Below are positions 51,063 through 59,169 of a DNA stretch of 64,000 bases, piece by piece. The notes under the pieces were generated by a model. It was not told the origin of the DNA, searched no databases, and worked only from the letters and a program-made list of their open reading frames with translations. Made by a program: the position numbers and the translations under genes. How positions within the stretch are numbered: position 1 is the first letter of the stretch; every line of letters begins with the position of its first letter. This stretch comes from UBA4427 sp045106235 (GTDB lineage Bacteria > Myxococcota_A > UBA9160 > UBA4427): positions 62,001 to 126,000 of the forward strand of contig JBGCEJ010000008.1 in assembly GCA_045106235.1 (NCBI GenBank), written 5' to 3'.

Positions 51063-51937
51063 CGTTGGATGAGATCGGCCCGGTTTTGGGGAGTGCACTC
51101 GTGCTCGGGTTCTTCGGCTCGGTGCATTGCCTTGCGATGTGCGGCGGGATCGCAGGAACGTTAGGTCAGCTGCGTCCGGCTGAGTCTTGGCTCGGGAATT
51201 GGGGACGGGCTTTGCTTTACTCGGCGGGTCGCGTGACGAGCTATGCCTTGGCGGGCGCGGTTGTGGGCGCGCTGGGCCATCGTTTCGCGGAGCAGACTGG
51301 CCTTCAGATGGCGCTTCGCTTGATCGCTGGCGCTTTGATTGTTCTTTTCGGATTACACGTTGCGGGATGGTGGAACGGCTTGGCGTGGACCGAGCGCGCG
51401 GGGGCCATTGCCTGGCGTCGACTGATGCCCTGGGCCCGCCGGCTCGGGGAACCCGACCGGGCGTGGAAAGTCTTTTCACTGGGGATGATTTGGGGCTGGC
51501 TTCCGTGCGGTCTCGTCTACGCGGGGCTCGCGGGGGCTTCCGCGAGCGGGGGTGCGGGGTTGGGAGCGGCTTTCATGGTCTGCTTCGGGCTGGGTACGCT
51601 GCCAGCTTTGTTGCCGGTTTCGGCGCTTTCGGATCGCGTGGGCCATGTCTTGCGGAATCGGGCCGCGCGGCGCGCGGCGGGGGCACTCTTGATCGCTTTC
51701 GGTTTCGTGGCGGTGGGTGGGGCGCTCATGCCGATGATGAATCACGAGGGGATGCATCGGCATCAGAGCGGCGCCGCGGAGAGAATGCACGGGGCGCATG
51801 AGATGCACGAGGCGGGTGGTGCGCAGGGCGCTCACGAGAGCATGCGCGAAGTGGAGGGGCAGGAAGCCGCCGCGCCGCATCCCGAAGCGATGTCGCCGCC
51901 TGCAGTCTCGGGCGATCCGCATCACCATGGATCTTGA
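51059..51937 (+). CDS. SafE/TauE-like membrane protein with metal-binding His/Met tail
   Basis: This 292-residue protein opens LGSALVLGFFGSVHCLAMCG and has about six helices, matching the urease-accessory/SafE-like family that ends many cco operons. The mature tail (MPMMNHEGMHRHQSG, HGAHEMHEAGG, DPHHHGS) is rich in His and Met, which suggests copper binding. Its stop lies in the first copy of a 13-bp tandem repeat. Confidence 0.85.
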   Translation: MTLDEIGPVLGSALVLGFFGSVHCLAMCGGIAGTLGQLRPAESWLGNWGRALLYSAGRVTSYALAGAVVGALGHRFAEQTGLQMALRLIAGALIVLFGLHVAGWWNGLAWTERAGAIAWRRLMPWARRLGEPDRAWKVFSLGMIWGWLPCGLVYAGLAGASASGGAGLGAAFMVCFGLGTLPALLPVSALSDRVGHVLRNRAARRAAGALLIAFGFVAVGGALMPMMNHEGMHRHQSGAAERMHGAHEMHEAGGAQGAHESMREVEGQEAAAPHPEAMSPPAVSGDPHHHGS

Positions 51938-51978
51938 ATATGGATCTTGAATATGGCTCCTGAATACGGATCTTGATC
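51927..51978. repeat. Four 13-bp tandem repeats
   Basis: ATGGATCTTGAAT occurs twice exactly (51927 and 51940), then ATGGCTCCTGAAT and ACGGATCTTGATC, four adjacent 13-bp units. The stop of the SafE-like gene is inside unit 1. The pattern suggests slippage or recent duplication at the end of the cco operon. Confidence 0.8.
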
Positions 51979-52051
51979 CGACCGATCGCGCAGAACTCGT
52001 GATAAGCTCGGGGCGCGCTCCGTTCGCTGTGCGCTTCGCTGGGAGTTTCCT

Positions 52052-52519
52052 TTGGTTTATTCGATCGCGGCCTACACGCTCACCCTGGGTGCGCTCGCAC
52101 TATACGGCGTCGTCATGCAGCATCGTCTTCGCGTCTCTGAATCGGCCTTGGCGGCAACCGGGGGTGCCTTGCCCGCGGACCCGCGGAAAGGATTCAACCT
52201 AGGCGCGGCGCTGATGGCTCCCTTTTGGCTCCTGGCGCATGGCGCAAAACTGCCGGGTGCGGTCCTCAGCGTTTTGACGCTGGGACTCGTGCCGCTTTTC
52301 GCCAAGGCGATGTGGCTGCCCTTCTTGTTCATTGCGCTGGTCCCGGTCGCGGCGGGCGCCGTGCTCAGCTTCATGGGGAACCGGATCGGGGTTGCGCATA
52401 CGGGCCTTGAGGACGCAGGTGCATTCTCATCGACGCAGTTGCCCTGGGCCGTGATCGGAGTACTCCTTTACACCGTGATCCTACCCTGGGCCTGGTACTT
52501 CATGTACGGCAGCGCCTAA
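52052..52519 (+). CDS. Four-helix membrane protein with CcmD-like first helix
   Basis: This 155-residue protein begins with the helix VYSIAAYTLTLGALALYGVVMQHRLR, which resembles CcmD (heme exporter subunit), followed by a proline-rich loop and about three helices (GAALMAPFWLLAHGA, VLSVLTLGLVPLFAKAMWL, LPWAVIGVLLYTVILPWAWY). No full family match is seen. TTG 52052 is preceded by GGGAG. It is 72 bp past the tandem repeats and may follow the cco operon. Confidence 0.55.
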   Translation: MVYSIAAYTLTLGALALYGVVMQHRLRVSESALAATGGALPADPRKGFNLGAALMAPFWLLAHGAKLPGAVLSVLTLGLVPLFAKAMWLPFLFIALVPVAAGAVLSFMGNRIGVAHTGLEDAGAFSSTQLPWAVIGVLLYTVILPWAWYFMYGSA

Positions 52520-52524
52520 CAAGT

Positions 52525-52559
52525 CGCTCTGCTCGACCGACCGGCCGACCAACAGAGCG
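52525..52559. terminator. Hairpin between convergent genes
   Basis: CGCTCTG and CAGAGCG pair perfectly (seven pairs) around 21 bases, in the 40-bp gap between the plus-strand membrane protein gene and the minus-strand nucleotidase gene. Without U-tracts it could be a bidirectional terminator that needs Rho. Confidence 0.35.
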
Positions 52560-53564
52560 CTAGCCAACGTCCACAAATTTGGCGACGGCCGCGAGGACTT
52601 CGTCGTGGATCGGGCCGTTGGTCGCGATGACGCCGGCGTTGTTTTCGAGCTGTCGGCCATGTCCGAAATCGAGGTCATGTCCTCGGACGTCGGTGACGCG
52701 TCCGCCGGCTTCTTCGACGACGACGAGGCCTGCGGCGTGGTCCCAAATTTTTTCGCGGTAATCCTTGCGCGTCGGAAGGCGCAGGTAAATTTGTGCTTCG
52801 CCCTGGCCCACGATGGCGTATTTGCATTGACTGTCGACGCGGACGGGCTCTTCTGTGATGCGAAGTTCCGCGGCGATCTGGGCGCTCTGGTCCTGGTCGC
52901 TATGTCCCGATTCCACGGATTCGCAGAAGCGCGCGGCGGCGGTGTCTTTGATATCGCTGACCGAGATCTTTTTGGCGGCGTCCCGTCCACTCGAAGCGAG
53001 CGGGTAAGCGTAGGCGCCGAGACCGCGTGCCGCGCTCAGCAGGACGCCGGGCTTGCCGTCGGGGCCGGGCAGGTTGGGACAACCGAGAACGCCTAACACG
53101 ACGCGACCATGCTCGATGAGCCCGAGGGCGATCGCGTACTGCTCGCCGCGCAGGAAGCCTTTGGTGCCGTCGATGGGGTCGAGGGTCCAATAGCGTTCCT
53201 GCGAACCGTCCGGGGTCAGTCCGCCGAGGTCGATCCAGTCGAGGGCCTGATCCGTGCTGATATCGTTTCCGCGCACGTTCCGAACGTGCTCGACGACCTT
53301 ATCGCGGGTTTCTTCGGCCCCTGCCTCACGCAGTTCAGCGGCATTCTCTTCGCCGACGCATTCAGCGATCTGAGAGACGCCGGAAAGCGAAGAGCAGACG
53401 AGTGCCTGAGAAGCGAAGTCGGCGACCGTGACCGGGCTGCGATCCTTCTTCTCGAGGGTGGCGGCCGTGACGAGGTTCTTCTGGACGCTTTGGCAAACGG
53501 TGGCAGCGTCGCGGACGGCGACGAGGGCGGCATCGAGTTCTGCGGCGAGATCAGTCTTGGACAA
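52560..53564 (-). CDS. Inositol-monophosphatase-family 3'(2'),5'-bisphosphate nucleotidase
   Basis: This 334-residue protein belongs to the lithium-sensitive HAL2/CysQ group that hydrolyses 3'-phosphoadenosine 5'-phosphate, the by-product of sulfotransferases. Metal-binding motifs are CVGEENAAELR, LDPIDGTKGFLRG and IWDHAAGLVVVEEAGG. The TTG start is chosen because AAAGGA lies eight bases upstream; a longer in-frame extension has no family match. The sulfotransferase at 61774 is in the same region. True inositol phosphatase activity cannot be excluded. Confidence 0.82.
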   Translation of the reverse strand: MSKTDLAAELDAALVAVRDAATVCQSVQKNLVTAATLEKKDRSPVTVADFASQALVCSSLSGVSQIAECVGEENAAELREAGAEETRDKVVEHVRNVRGNDISTDQALDWIDLGGLTPDGSQERYWTLDPIDGTKGFLRGEQYAIALGLIEHGRVVLGVLGCPNLPGPDGKPGVLLSAARGLGAYAYPLASSGRDAAKKISVSDIKDTAAARFCESVESGHSDQDQSAQIAAELRITEEPVRVDSQCKYAIVGQGEAQIYLRLPTRKDYREKIWDHAAGLVVVEEAGGRVTDVRGHDLDFGHGRQLENNAGVIATNGPIHDEVLAAVAKFVDVG

Positions 53565-53876
53565 GTTTTTTTCCTTTGAATCGCCCCGGCGGGCCGTGAA
53601 CAGGTCGCGCGGACGATAGCGAAGTCGTGGGAAGGAGAAGGGCGATTTTGGGAAGCGTTCTTCCCTCCCGAGGGTGTGTTGCTCTGCTGTGACGCATTCG
53701 GGGAGAGGCAGAGCGGAAGCAGGCAACGATGCAGGCTTCCGAGGTGTCTTTGGAAAGAGTGCTTGCTCGCGAAGCGTCCCGGATCTGGCCTGTTCCTTGC
53801 AATTTCATGGGATCCGTTAGATCGGAATGCTCCACTGGGTTCGCGCTGACCTTGAACCCGCAGGAGGTGGCTGTTG
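53565..53876. other. Divergent 312-bp gap
   Basis: No gene is supported between the nucleotidase (minus) and sphingomyelinase-like (plus) genes. It must hold both promoters. I see no clear operator or terminator. Confidence 0.4.
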
Positions 53877-55049
53877 ATGCGCCTCGGTACTTTTAATGTT
53901 TGGGGCCTCCCTGAGGCCTTCTCAGATGACGTTTCGTCACGCATGCGCGCTCTTGCATCGCGTCTCGACGGACTTCCCCTCGACCTTCTTCTCATCCAAG
54001 AAGCGTGGACGGAAGACGTTCGCCAAACGATCACCCAGGCCGCACTCAAGGCCGGCTTTGAAGTCGCCGCGGGGCCTGATTCAAGTGGTGGGCTGATGAC
54101 GCTTTCTCGCCTTCCGATCCGGTGGAGCCGGTTCGAGCGCTTTCGTTTCCGCGGCGACCCCGAGCGTGTAGTCCAAGGTGAATATATCGGCGGAAAGGGC
54201 TTTCAGACCCTTGAAGTGGAAGGGCCGGACGGTCCCTTCTTTGTCATCAACACCCACGTGCATGCGCGCTACCGCCGCCGGCGCCCGCAGCTGAATAGCG
54301 CGGTTCGGATGGCGCAACTGCTTCAAGTTGTTGGCGCGCTGCATCGTTTGCCGGGAACGGCTTTGGTCGGGGGCGACTTTAACTGCACCTCCAGCGATAC
54401 CGAGTATGAAGTCTGGCGCGCGCTGACGCATACCGAAGAACTGGCGTACGGGGCTTCCCACGAGACGCTTTCGAATCGTAACTTCTATAAGCGCGCCCGA
54501 AGCGGTCCGGATAAGCGCATCGACTTCCTCTTCATCCGCCCTGGCCATGATGTGGCGTTCCGTCGACAGGACGCCGGGCTCCTTTTCGCCGAAGCGCCGC
54601 GGATTCGAAATCGCGACCGCTCGTTTTCGGATCATTTTGGTTTCGCCGCAGAGGTGGATTGGGCTTCGACGAAAGCCGGTATGGAAACTCCTTTTGCTCC
54701 CGGTGGGGTCGGGCGTGACCTCGATCCCGTCGCATTCGAACGTGCCCACGCCCTGCTGGAGGTGGGTATGGAAGAGGCTGATCGGCGAGAGCGCGCACAT
54801 TTCACGTCTGCGGGGGGCTGGGCCTTCGCTGCGCTCTTGGCAGCGGGATTCAGGCGGCATCCGAGTCTGCATCGGCGCGCCTTTCTGCGCGGGGCAACGA
54901 GCGGCGCCGCGCTGGCGGCGTTGGCGCCAGCGGTTGGCTTCGGTGCCCTGGCCCGGGTGGATTCCGACGTGAAACGCGATGCCTTTGAAGACGCCCGTTC
55001 GATTCTGGTCCAGATGGAGACCGGGACCAAAGGCCGACAGCGAGCGTAA
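53877..55049 (+). CDS. Endonuclease/exonuclease/phosphatase-family protein, sphingomyelinase-like
   Basis: This 390-residue protein has the Mg-dependent phosphodiesterase fold of neutral sphingomyelinase and related enzymes. Active-site landmarks are FNVWGLPEAF (N7), LLIQEAW (E42), NTHVHARYRRRRPQLN, GGDFNC (D167, N169) and SDHFGF (D252, H253). After the domain a tail of about 130 residues has hydrophobic stretches and a Tat-like RRAFLRG near residue 331. There is no N-terminal signal. AGGAGG lies nine bases before ATG 53877 (six before a TTG at 53874). Confidence 0.8.
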   Translation: MRLGTFNVWGLPEAFSDDVSSRMRALASRLDGLPLDLLLIQEAWTEDVRQTITQAALKAGFEVAAGPDSSGGLMTLSRLPIRWSRFERFRFRGDPERVVQGEYIGGKGFQTLEVEGPDGPFFVINTHVHARYRRRRPQLNSAVRMAQLLQVVGALHRLPGTALVGGDFNCTSSDTEYEVWRALTHTEELAYGASHETLSNRNFYKRARSGPDKRIDFLFIRPGHDVAFRRQDAGLLFAEAPRIRNRDRSFSDHFGFAAEVDWASTKAGMETPFAPGGVGRDLDPVAFERAHALLEVGMEEADRRERAHFTSAGGWAFAALLAAGFRRHPSLHRRAFLRGATSGAALAALAPAVGFGALARVDSDVKRDAFEDARSILVQMETGTKGRQRA

Positions 55050-55127
55050 ACGTTCAAAAAGCGACCTAACGCGCGAACGAAGACGTTTCGTTAGCATCTC
55101 CTCAACTCACGAGAAGAGGAGGGGGCG

Positions 55128-55520
55128 ATGTTCGAGCGCGGCGTGTTGATCCTATCAGCTTTGATTTGGCTTCCGTATGGGCTCTATTGCTTCGTGCAGC
55201 CGGGAATGCTCGCTGATGCGGCCGGTGTTGTCGCGACGACGCCGACGGGCACGACCGAAATTCGAGCCATGTACGGCGGACTGCAGGCGGCGATGGGTTT
55301 GCTGGCTCTGGCTGCGCTCTTTCGAGAGCGGCTGATTCCGGGTGTCCTCTTGACCCTCGTATTCTTGACGGGTGGCCTTGCGGCGACGCGGCTTGCGGGC
55401 GTCTTCATCGACGGCAGCATGAGCCAATACACCGGCGGCGGTCTTGGCTTTGAGATCGTTTCCTGCGCGGTCTCTCTTTTTGCACTCAGTCGCATCGGTC
55501 GCGGAGCGTCGGCTGCGTGA
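55128..55520 (+). CDS. DUF4345 membrane protein (copy 2)
   Basis: This 130-residue protein is the paralogue of the one at 38706: IWLPYGLYCFVQPGML, TEIRAMYGGLQAAMGLL and LAGVFIDGSMSQYTGGGL align with its helices. GAGGAGGGGGCG precedes the ATG. Its stop overlaps the GTG of the ELM1-like gene (GTGA), which ties it to the glycan locus; its function is not known. Confidence 0.75.
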   Translation: MFERGVLILSALIWLPYGLYCFVQPGMLADAAGVVATTPTGTTEIRAMYGGLQAAMGLLALAALFRERLIPGVLLTLVFLTGGLAATRLAGVFIDGSMSQYTGGGLGFEIVSCAVSLFALSRIGRGASAA

Positions 55521-56671
55521 GGCTCGACCCGCCCGATTCGTCGTCTCCCTCGCGCGAGGGCTCTGCGCCTCAGGTTTGGCTCCTGATGGGCGAGAAGCCC
55601 GGAGACAACGCCCAGATTCGGAACCTGGCAGAGGCGATCGGATTTCCCGCCACCGAAAAGAACGTCGTGGTTCACCCGAAGTGGCAGCAGGGGAAGCCGC
55701 GGGTGAAGCCGTCGATCTCGCATATCGATCTCGATCGTTCCGATCCCTTGGAAGGACCGTGGCCGGACCTTGTGATTACCGCGGGTCGGCGACTCTCGAG
55801 CGTTGGGATGTGGATCAAGAAAGCGTCCGAGGGCCGAACGAAGCTGGTCATGATCGGGAAGCCGCGTCGGCTGCTCGACTCGGTGGACATGATCGTGGTG
55901 GCAGCGCATTACGTGCTGACGCCGGGCGAAAACCGGGCTCTGCATGATTTGCCTTTCATGCATGTCGATCAAGCGCGGTTGGAGGCCGCGGTCGGAGTTT
56001 GGGAATCGAAGCTCCAGGATTTGCCGCGGCCACTCACCGCGCTCATGGTCGGGGGGCCAACCGGCGGCTTGAAATTCGATCTGGAGACGGCGCGGGATCT
56101 ATTTCAGAAAACGCTGCGCGACGTGGAAGAGAATTCCGGTTCGCTCTACATCACGACGAGTCGCCGGACACCGGCGAAGGTGGTGGAGATGCTGCGCCGG
56201 GAATGCCCGGATTCGGCGCGGCTCTATGTATTCGACGCGGACGGGCCGCCGGAGGAGAACCCTTATTTCGGGCTGCTCGGTCTGGCCGATCATTTTGCCG
56301 TGACGACCGATAGCGTTTCGATGATGGTGGAGGTCGTGCGGCTCGGGCGGGCACTTTCGATTTACCCCCTCGAAAGTTCGGTGGGGGTTTTCGAGCAGAC
56401 GCTGGCTTCGCTGGGCCTGGTCCGACCGCTCTCCGCGAAAACCGACCCGCTCCCGGCGGGCGGGCTGCGTGCCCGAACGTTCTACCGCCTGGGGCGGCCC
56501 GTGCATTCTCGGGATCTTTCGGCGATTCCGCGCCTATTGGTCCGCAAGGGCCTGGCGGGATGGCTGGGTGAGCCTCGGGTCACGCCGGTCGCCTTCGAGG
56601 ACGACGAACTCGAGCAGGTGGCCCGGCGGGTGCGGGCTTTGGTCGAGGAGCGCGGCGCTCCGCCGGCTTGA
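55517..56671 (+). CDS. ELM1-family protein (copy A)
   Basis: This 384-residue protein belongs to the bacterial family annotated as mitochondrial-fission ELM1. WLLMGEKPGDNAQIRNLAEA, PWPDLVITAGRRLSSVGMW and LADHFAVTTDSVSMMVEVVR are the family landmarks. By pattern the family has a GT-B-like glycosyltransferase fold (the DSVSMM region near a nucleotide-sugar site), so I infer a role in envelope glycan synthesis; this is not proven. The GTG start overlaps the DUF4345 stop. Confidence 0.8.
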   Translation: MRLDPPDSSSPSREGSAPQVWLLMGEKPGDNAQIRNLAEAIGFPATEKNVVVHPKWQQGKPRVKPSISHIDLDRSDPLEGPWPDLVITAGRRLSSVGMWIKKASEGRTKLVMIGKPRRLLDSVDMIVVAAHYVLTPGENRALHDLPFMHVDQARLEAAVGVWESKLQDLPRPLTALMVGGPTGGLKFDLETARDLFQKTLRDVEENSGSLYITTSRRTPAKVVEMLRRECPDSARLYVFDADGPPEENPYFGLLGLADHFAVTTDSVSMMVEVVRLGRALSIYPLESSVGVFEQTLASLGLVRPLSAKTDPLPAGGLRARTFYRLGRPVHSRDLSAIPRLLVRKGLAGWLGEPRVTPVAFEDDELEQVARRVRALVEERGAPPA

Positions 56672-56875
56672 TCGGGTCCGCGCTGCGCTGAACCCGCGCT
56701 GAACCCGGGATAGACTTGGCCTGAACCCGGGCTGGGGGGCTCTCCCGCGGGGCTGTGATAGATTCTGGGGGCCCTTCAGGACATGAGCTGCGCCGCGCTG
56801 GTCTTCCCCGCGCACGCGAGCTCAATCGACCAAGCCGGTCGAACCGTATGTCGATCGAGTACAAGGAGTCGGGCG

Positions 56876-57856
56876 ATGGAGTCCAGCCAAAACGTTAGTG
56901 CCGAGTCGAGCGAAAGCGCCGGCGCATCCTTGCGTCCGTTGAGCGGTCGGCCAACCGTCTTCATCCATACGAACTCACGCCAAATGTTGGGCGCGATTGT
57001 TTCCCGCTATTCGATGAAGCGAAATTCGGCGATGCCGGATGGCTTCGATGTCGAGCTGATCGATCACGGCCATCATTCTTTTTTCAAAGACTATGAAGGC
57101 CGCGAATACCTGCGCGACGGCGCGAGCCGTGTCTGGCGCAATGATGATCTTCAATCCTTCACACCGCTCCGCTTTATGCCGCCGGAACTGATGGGCTACG
57201 AAGGCCGCGCCGTGGTGACGGATCCGGATGTCTTTGCGGTCGGCGATGTCTTCGAACTCTTAAAGCGGGATATGCAGGGTAACGCTCTAATGTGTCGACC
57301 TCGGTCGGGTGCGAAGCGACTTGAGGGCGTACTCGCGACGAGCGTGATGCTGCTCGATTGTGCGCAGCTCACGCATTGGAAATGCCAGGAGCAGTTCGAT
57401 CAGCTCTTTGAGCGGACTCTCGACTACGCGGACTGGATCGGACTGAAGAACGAGGACCGCGATAAAATCGGGCTCTTCGAAAATGAATGGAACGATTTCG
57501 ATCGGCTGAGCCCCGCTACGAAGCTCATCCATAACACGAAGCGAAAGACCCAGCCCTGGAAAGCGGGCCTTCCCGCCGACTATATCCCCGCCGAGAAGTA
57601 CCGAATCTTCCCGCCGATTCGCTGGGTGCTTCGCGCGCGCCGAAAGTTCTTTGGCGACTATGCCTTCGTCGGCCCCTACAAGCCGCATCCCGATCCGAAT
57701 CAGGAAGCGTTCTTCTTCGGCCTGCTCCGGGAATGCCTGGATCAGCGCATCGTAGACGAGGACTTCGTCCGTGCGGAGATGCAGCGCAACCATGTCCGCC
57801 ACGACGCCTTCGAGGTGCTCGACCGAGTCCCCGCTCTGCAGTCTGCTTCCGCCTAA
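56876..57856 (+). CDS. Putative glycosyltransferase-like protein with DxD motif
   Basis: This 326-residue protein has FIHTNSRQMLGAIVSRYSMKR near the N-terminus and VVTDPDVFAVGDVFELL near residue 117. A DxD (here DPD) in that setting is usual for GT-A-fold glycosyltransferases that bind nucleotide sugars with a metal. KLIHNTKRKTQPWKAG and WVLRARRKFFGDYAFVGPYK are conserved-looking later segments. I do not recognise an exact family. AAGGAG lies eight bases before ATG 56876; upstream frames were not used. It stands between two ELM1-like genes. Confidence 0.6.
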   Translation: MESSQNVSAESSESAGASLRPLSGRPTVFIHTNSRQMLGAIVSRYSMKRNSAMPDGFDVELIDHGHHSFFKDYEGREYLRDGASRVWRNDDLQSFTPLRFMPPELMGYEGRAVVTDPDVFAVGDVFELLKRDMQGNALMCRPRSGAKRLEGVLATSVMLLDCAQLTHWKCQEQFDQLFERTLDYADWIGLKNEDRDKIGLFENEWNDFDRLSPATKLIHNTKRKTQPWKAGLPADYIPAEKYRIFPPIRWVLRARRKFFGDYAFVGPYKPHPDPNQEAFFFGLLRECLDQRIVDEDFVRAEMQRNHVRHDAFEVLDRVPALQSASA

Positions 57857-57911
57857 CACCTCGCCGGCTCGTCGGCTTTTCCGTCGAGGGCAGCGACCGT
57901 TCTGCGGAGGG

Positions 57912-59075
57912 TCAGCGCCCGAAGAGTGCCTGGACTCGGGCGACGGCCCGGGGCATGTCTTCGAGGGGGCGCGGCATTTTCTCGGGAATGCCGTCGCCGA
58001 GCCAGATTGCGCGCTCCGTGTCGATCAGAAGTTGCTGCACGATGCGGATATCGCGGGTGAGGCGCTGAGGGCCAAGCTTCATGGTCGCGCGGTAGACATG
58101 CGCTTTGAGATGCCAGCGGTTGAGCCCGAAGCCCCCCGACTCGGAATCATCCTGGGTGCTTGCTGAAGCGTCGCCGTCTCCGTCGAGCCACGGATTATGT
58201 TTCATCGACGTGCGGCCCTCTCCCGTGTCGTAGAGGTAAACCGGTCGGCCCGTGGCGCAGGCTTCGGTCATCATCGAAACGCTGTCGGCGGTGACGATCG
58301 TATGATCGGCGAGGCCCAAGAAAGCGAAGAAGGGATTGTCTGGATCGTCCTTCTTCCATTTGTAGAGAATCGAGGGAGAGGTGATGCCTTCGAAAAGCGC
58401 TTCCGTTGTTTCGTCGAGGGTCCGGGCGCTTGTGGTGACTAGGAGGGAGCCGCCGAGTTCTTTGGCCAGGTCATCCGCTTGTTTTGCGAGTCGTTCGCCC
58501 GAGGCGCGGTCGAAGGGGTAGGGCCCCGAGTTGCCGCCAGCGAGCACAGCAATCAGCGGTTGAGGCAAGTCGGCGACGCGATCTCGCCAAGTTTCGGCCG
58601 CTTCGTCGAGGCGTGCGCGGTTCACGCGGTGAAGCGGCGTTTCGTTATGCAGAATATTCGGATCTTGGGGGAGCCGATACTGGGGCGTGGTGATGACAAG
58701 GTCCCAGGTTGCGGGCTTGGCCCAGGGCCGACCGACATGGACGATGCGAACCGGCGGGGCGCCGGGGCCACGCTCTTTCGCGGCCTGCTTCCGGATATAG
58801 CGGGCTATGGGTTCGTTCTTTCGCCCCGCAGAAATGACGAGATCGGGCCACGGAGCTTCAAGGCGACTGGACTCGGACTGAACGACGCCTAATAGATGTC
58901 CGCCGAAGGGCAGGTTGACGGCCTTTTCATAGGGCGTGTAGACGAAGTGGCGCTGCTCAAGCGGCCAGCCCAGCGCCTCGCCGAGGCCGAGGACCTGGGA
59001 GTTATCTCCCGCTCGATTGCCCATCAAGAGCCAGACGAGTGGCTCGTCCGATTCCGACTGCGTGCGCGCTGACAA
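57912..59075 (-). CDS. ELM1-family protein (copy B)
   Basis: This 387-residue protein is the second ELM1-family member: WLLMGNRAGDNSQVLGLGEA, PWPDLVISAGRKNEPIARY and LADHTIVTADSVSMMTEACA align with copy A. A Ser/Asp-rich insert (GDGDASASTQDDSESGGFG) precedes the C-terminal region. The TTG start is weakly supported. It converges on the DxD gene and runs with the LptFG fusion on the minus strand. Confidence 0.8.
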   Translation of the reverse strand: MSARTQSESDEPLVWLLMGNRAGDNSQVLGLGEALGWPLEQRHFVYTPYEKAVNLPFGGHLLGVVQSESSRLEAPWPDLVISAGRKNEPIARYIRKQAAKERGPGAPPVRIVHVGRPWAKPATWDLVITTPQYRLPQDPNILHNETPLHRVNRARLDEAAETWRDRVADLPQPLIAVLAGGNSGPYPFDRASGERLAKQADDLAKELGGSLLVTTSARTLDETTEALFEGITSPSILYKWKKDDPDNPFFAFLGLADHTIVTADSVSMMTEACATGRPVYLYDTGEGRTSMKHNPWLDGDGDASASTQDDSESGGFGLNRWHLKAHVYRATMKLGPQRLTRDIRIVQQLLIDTERAIWLGDGIPEKMPRPLEDMPRAVARVQALFGR

Positions 59076-59169
59076 TCCGAAGCCCCCAGCTTTGGTTTCG
59101 ATCCCACCGCGACTTGGGCCGGATGCGCCCCGCCCTGCGATGCCCCGAATTTACCGTAATCGGGCGCGT

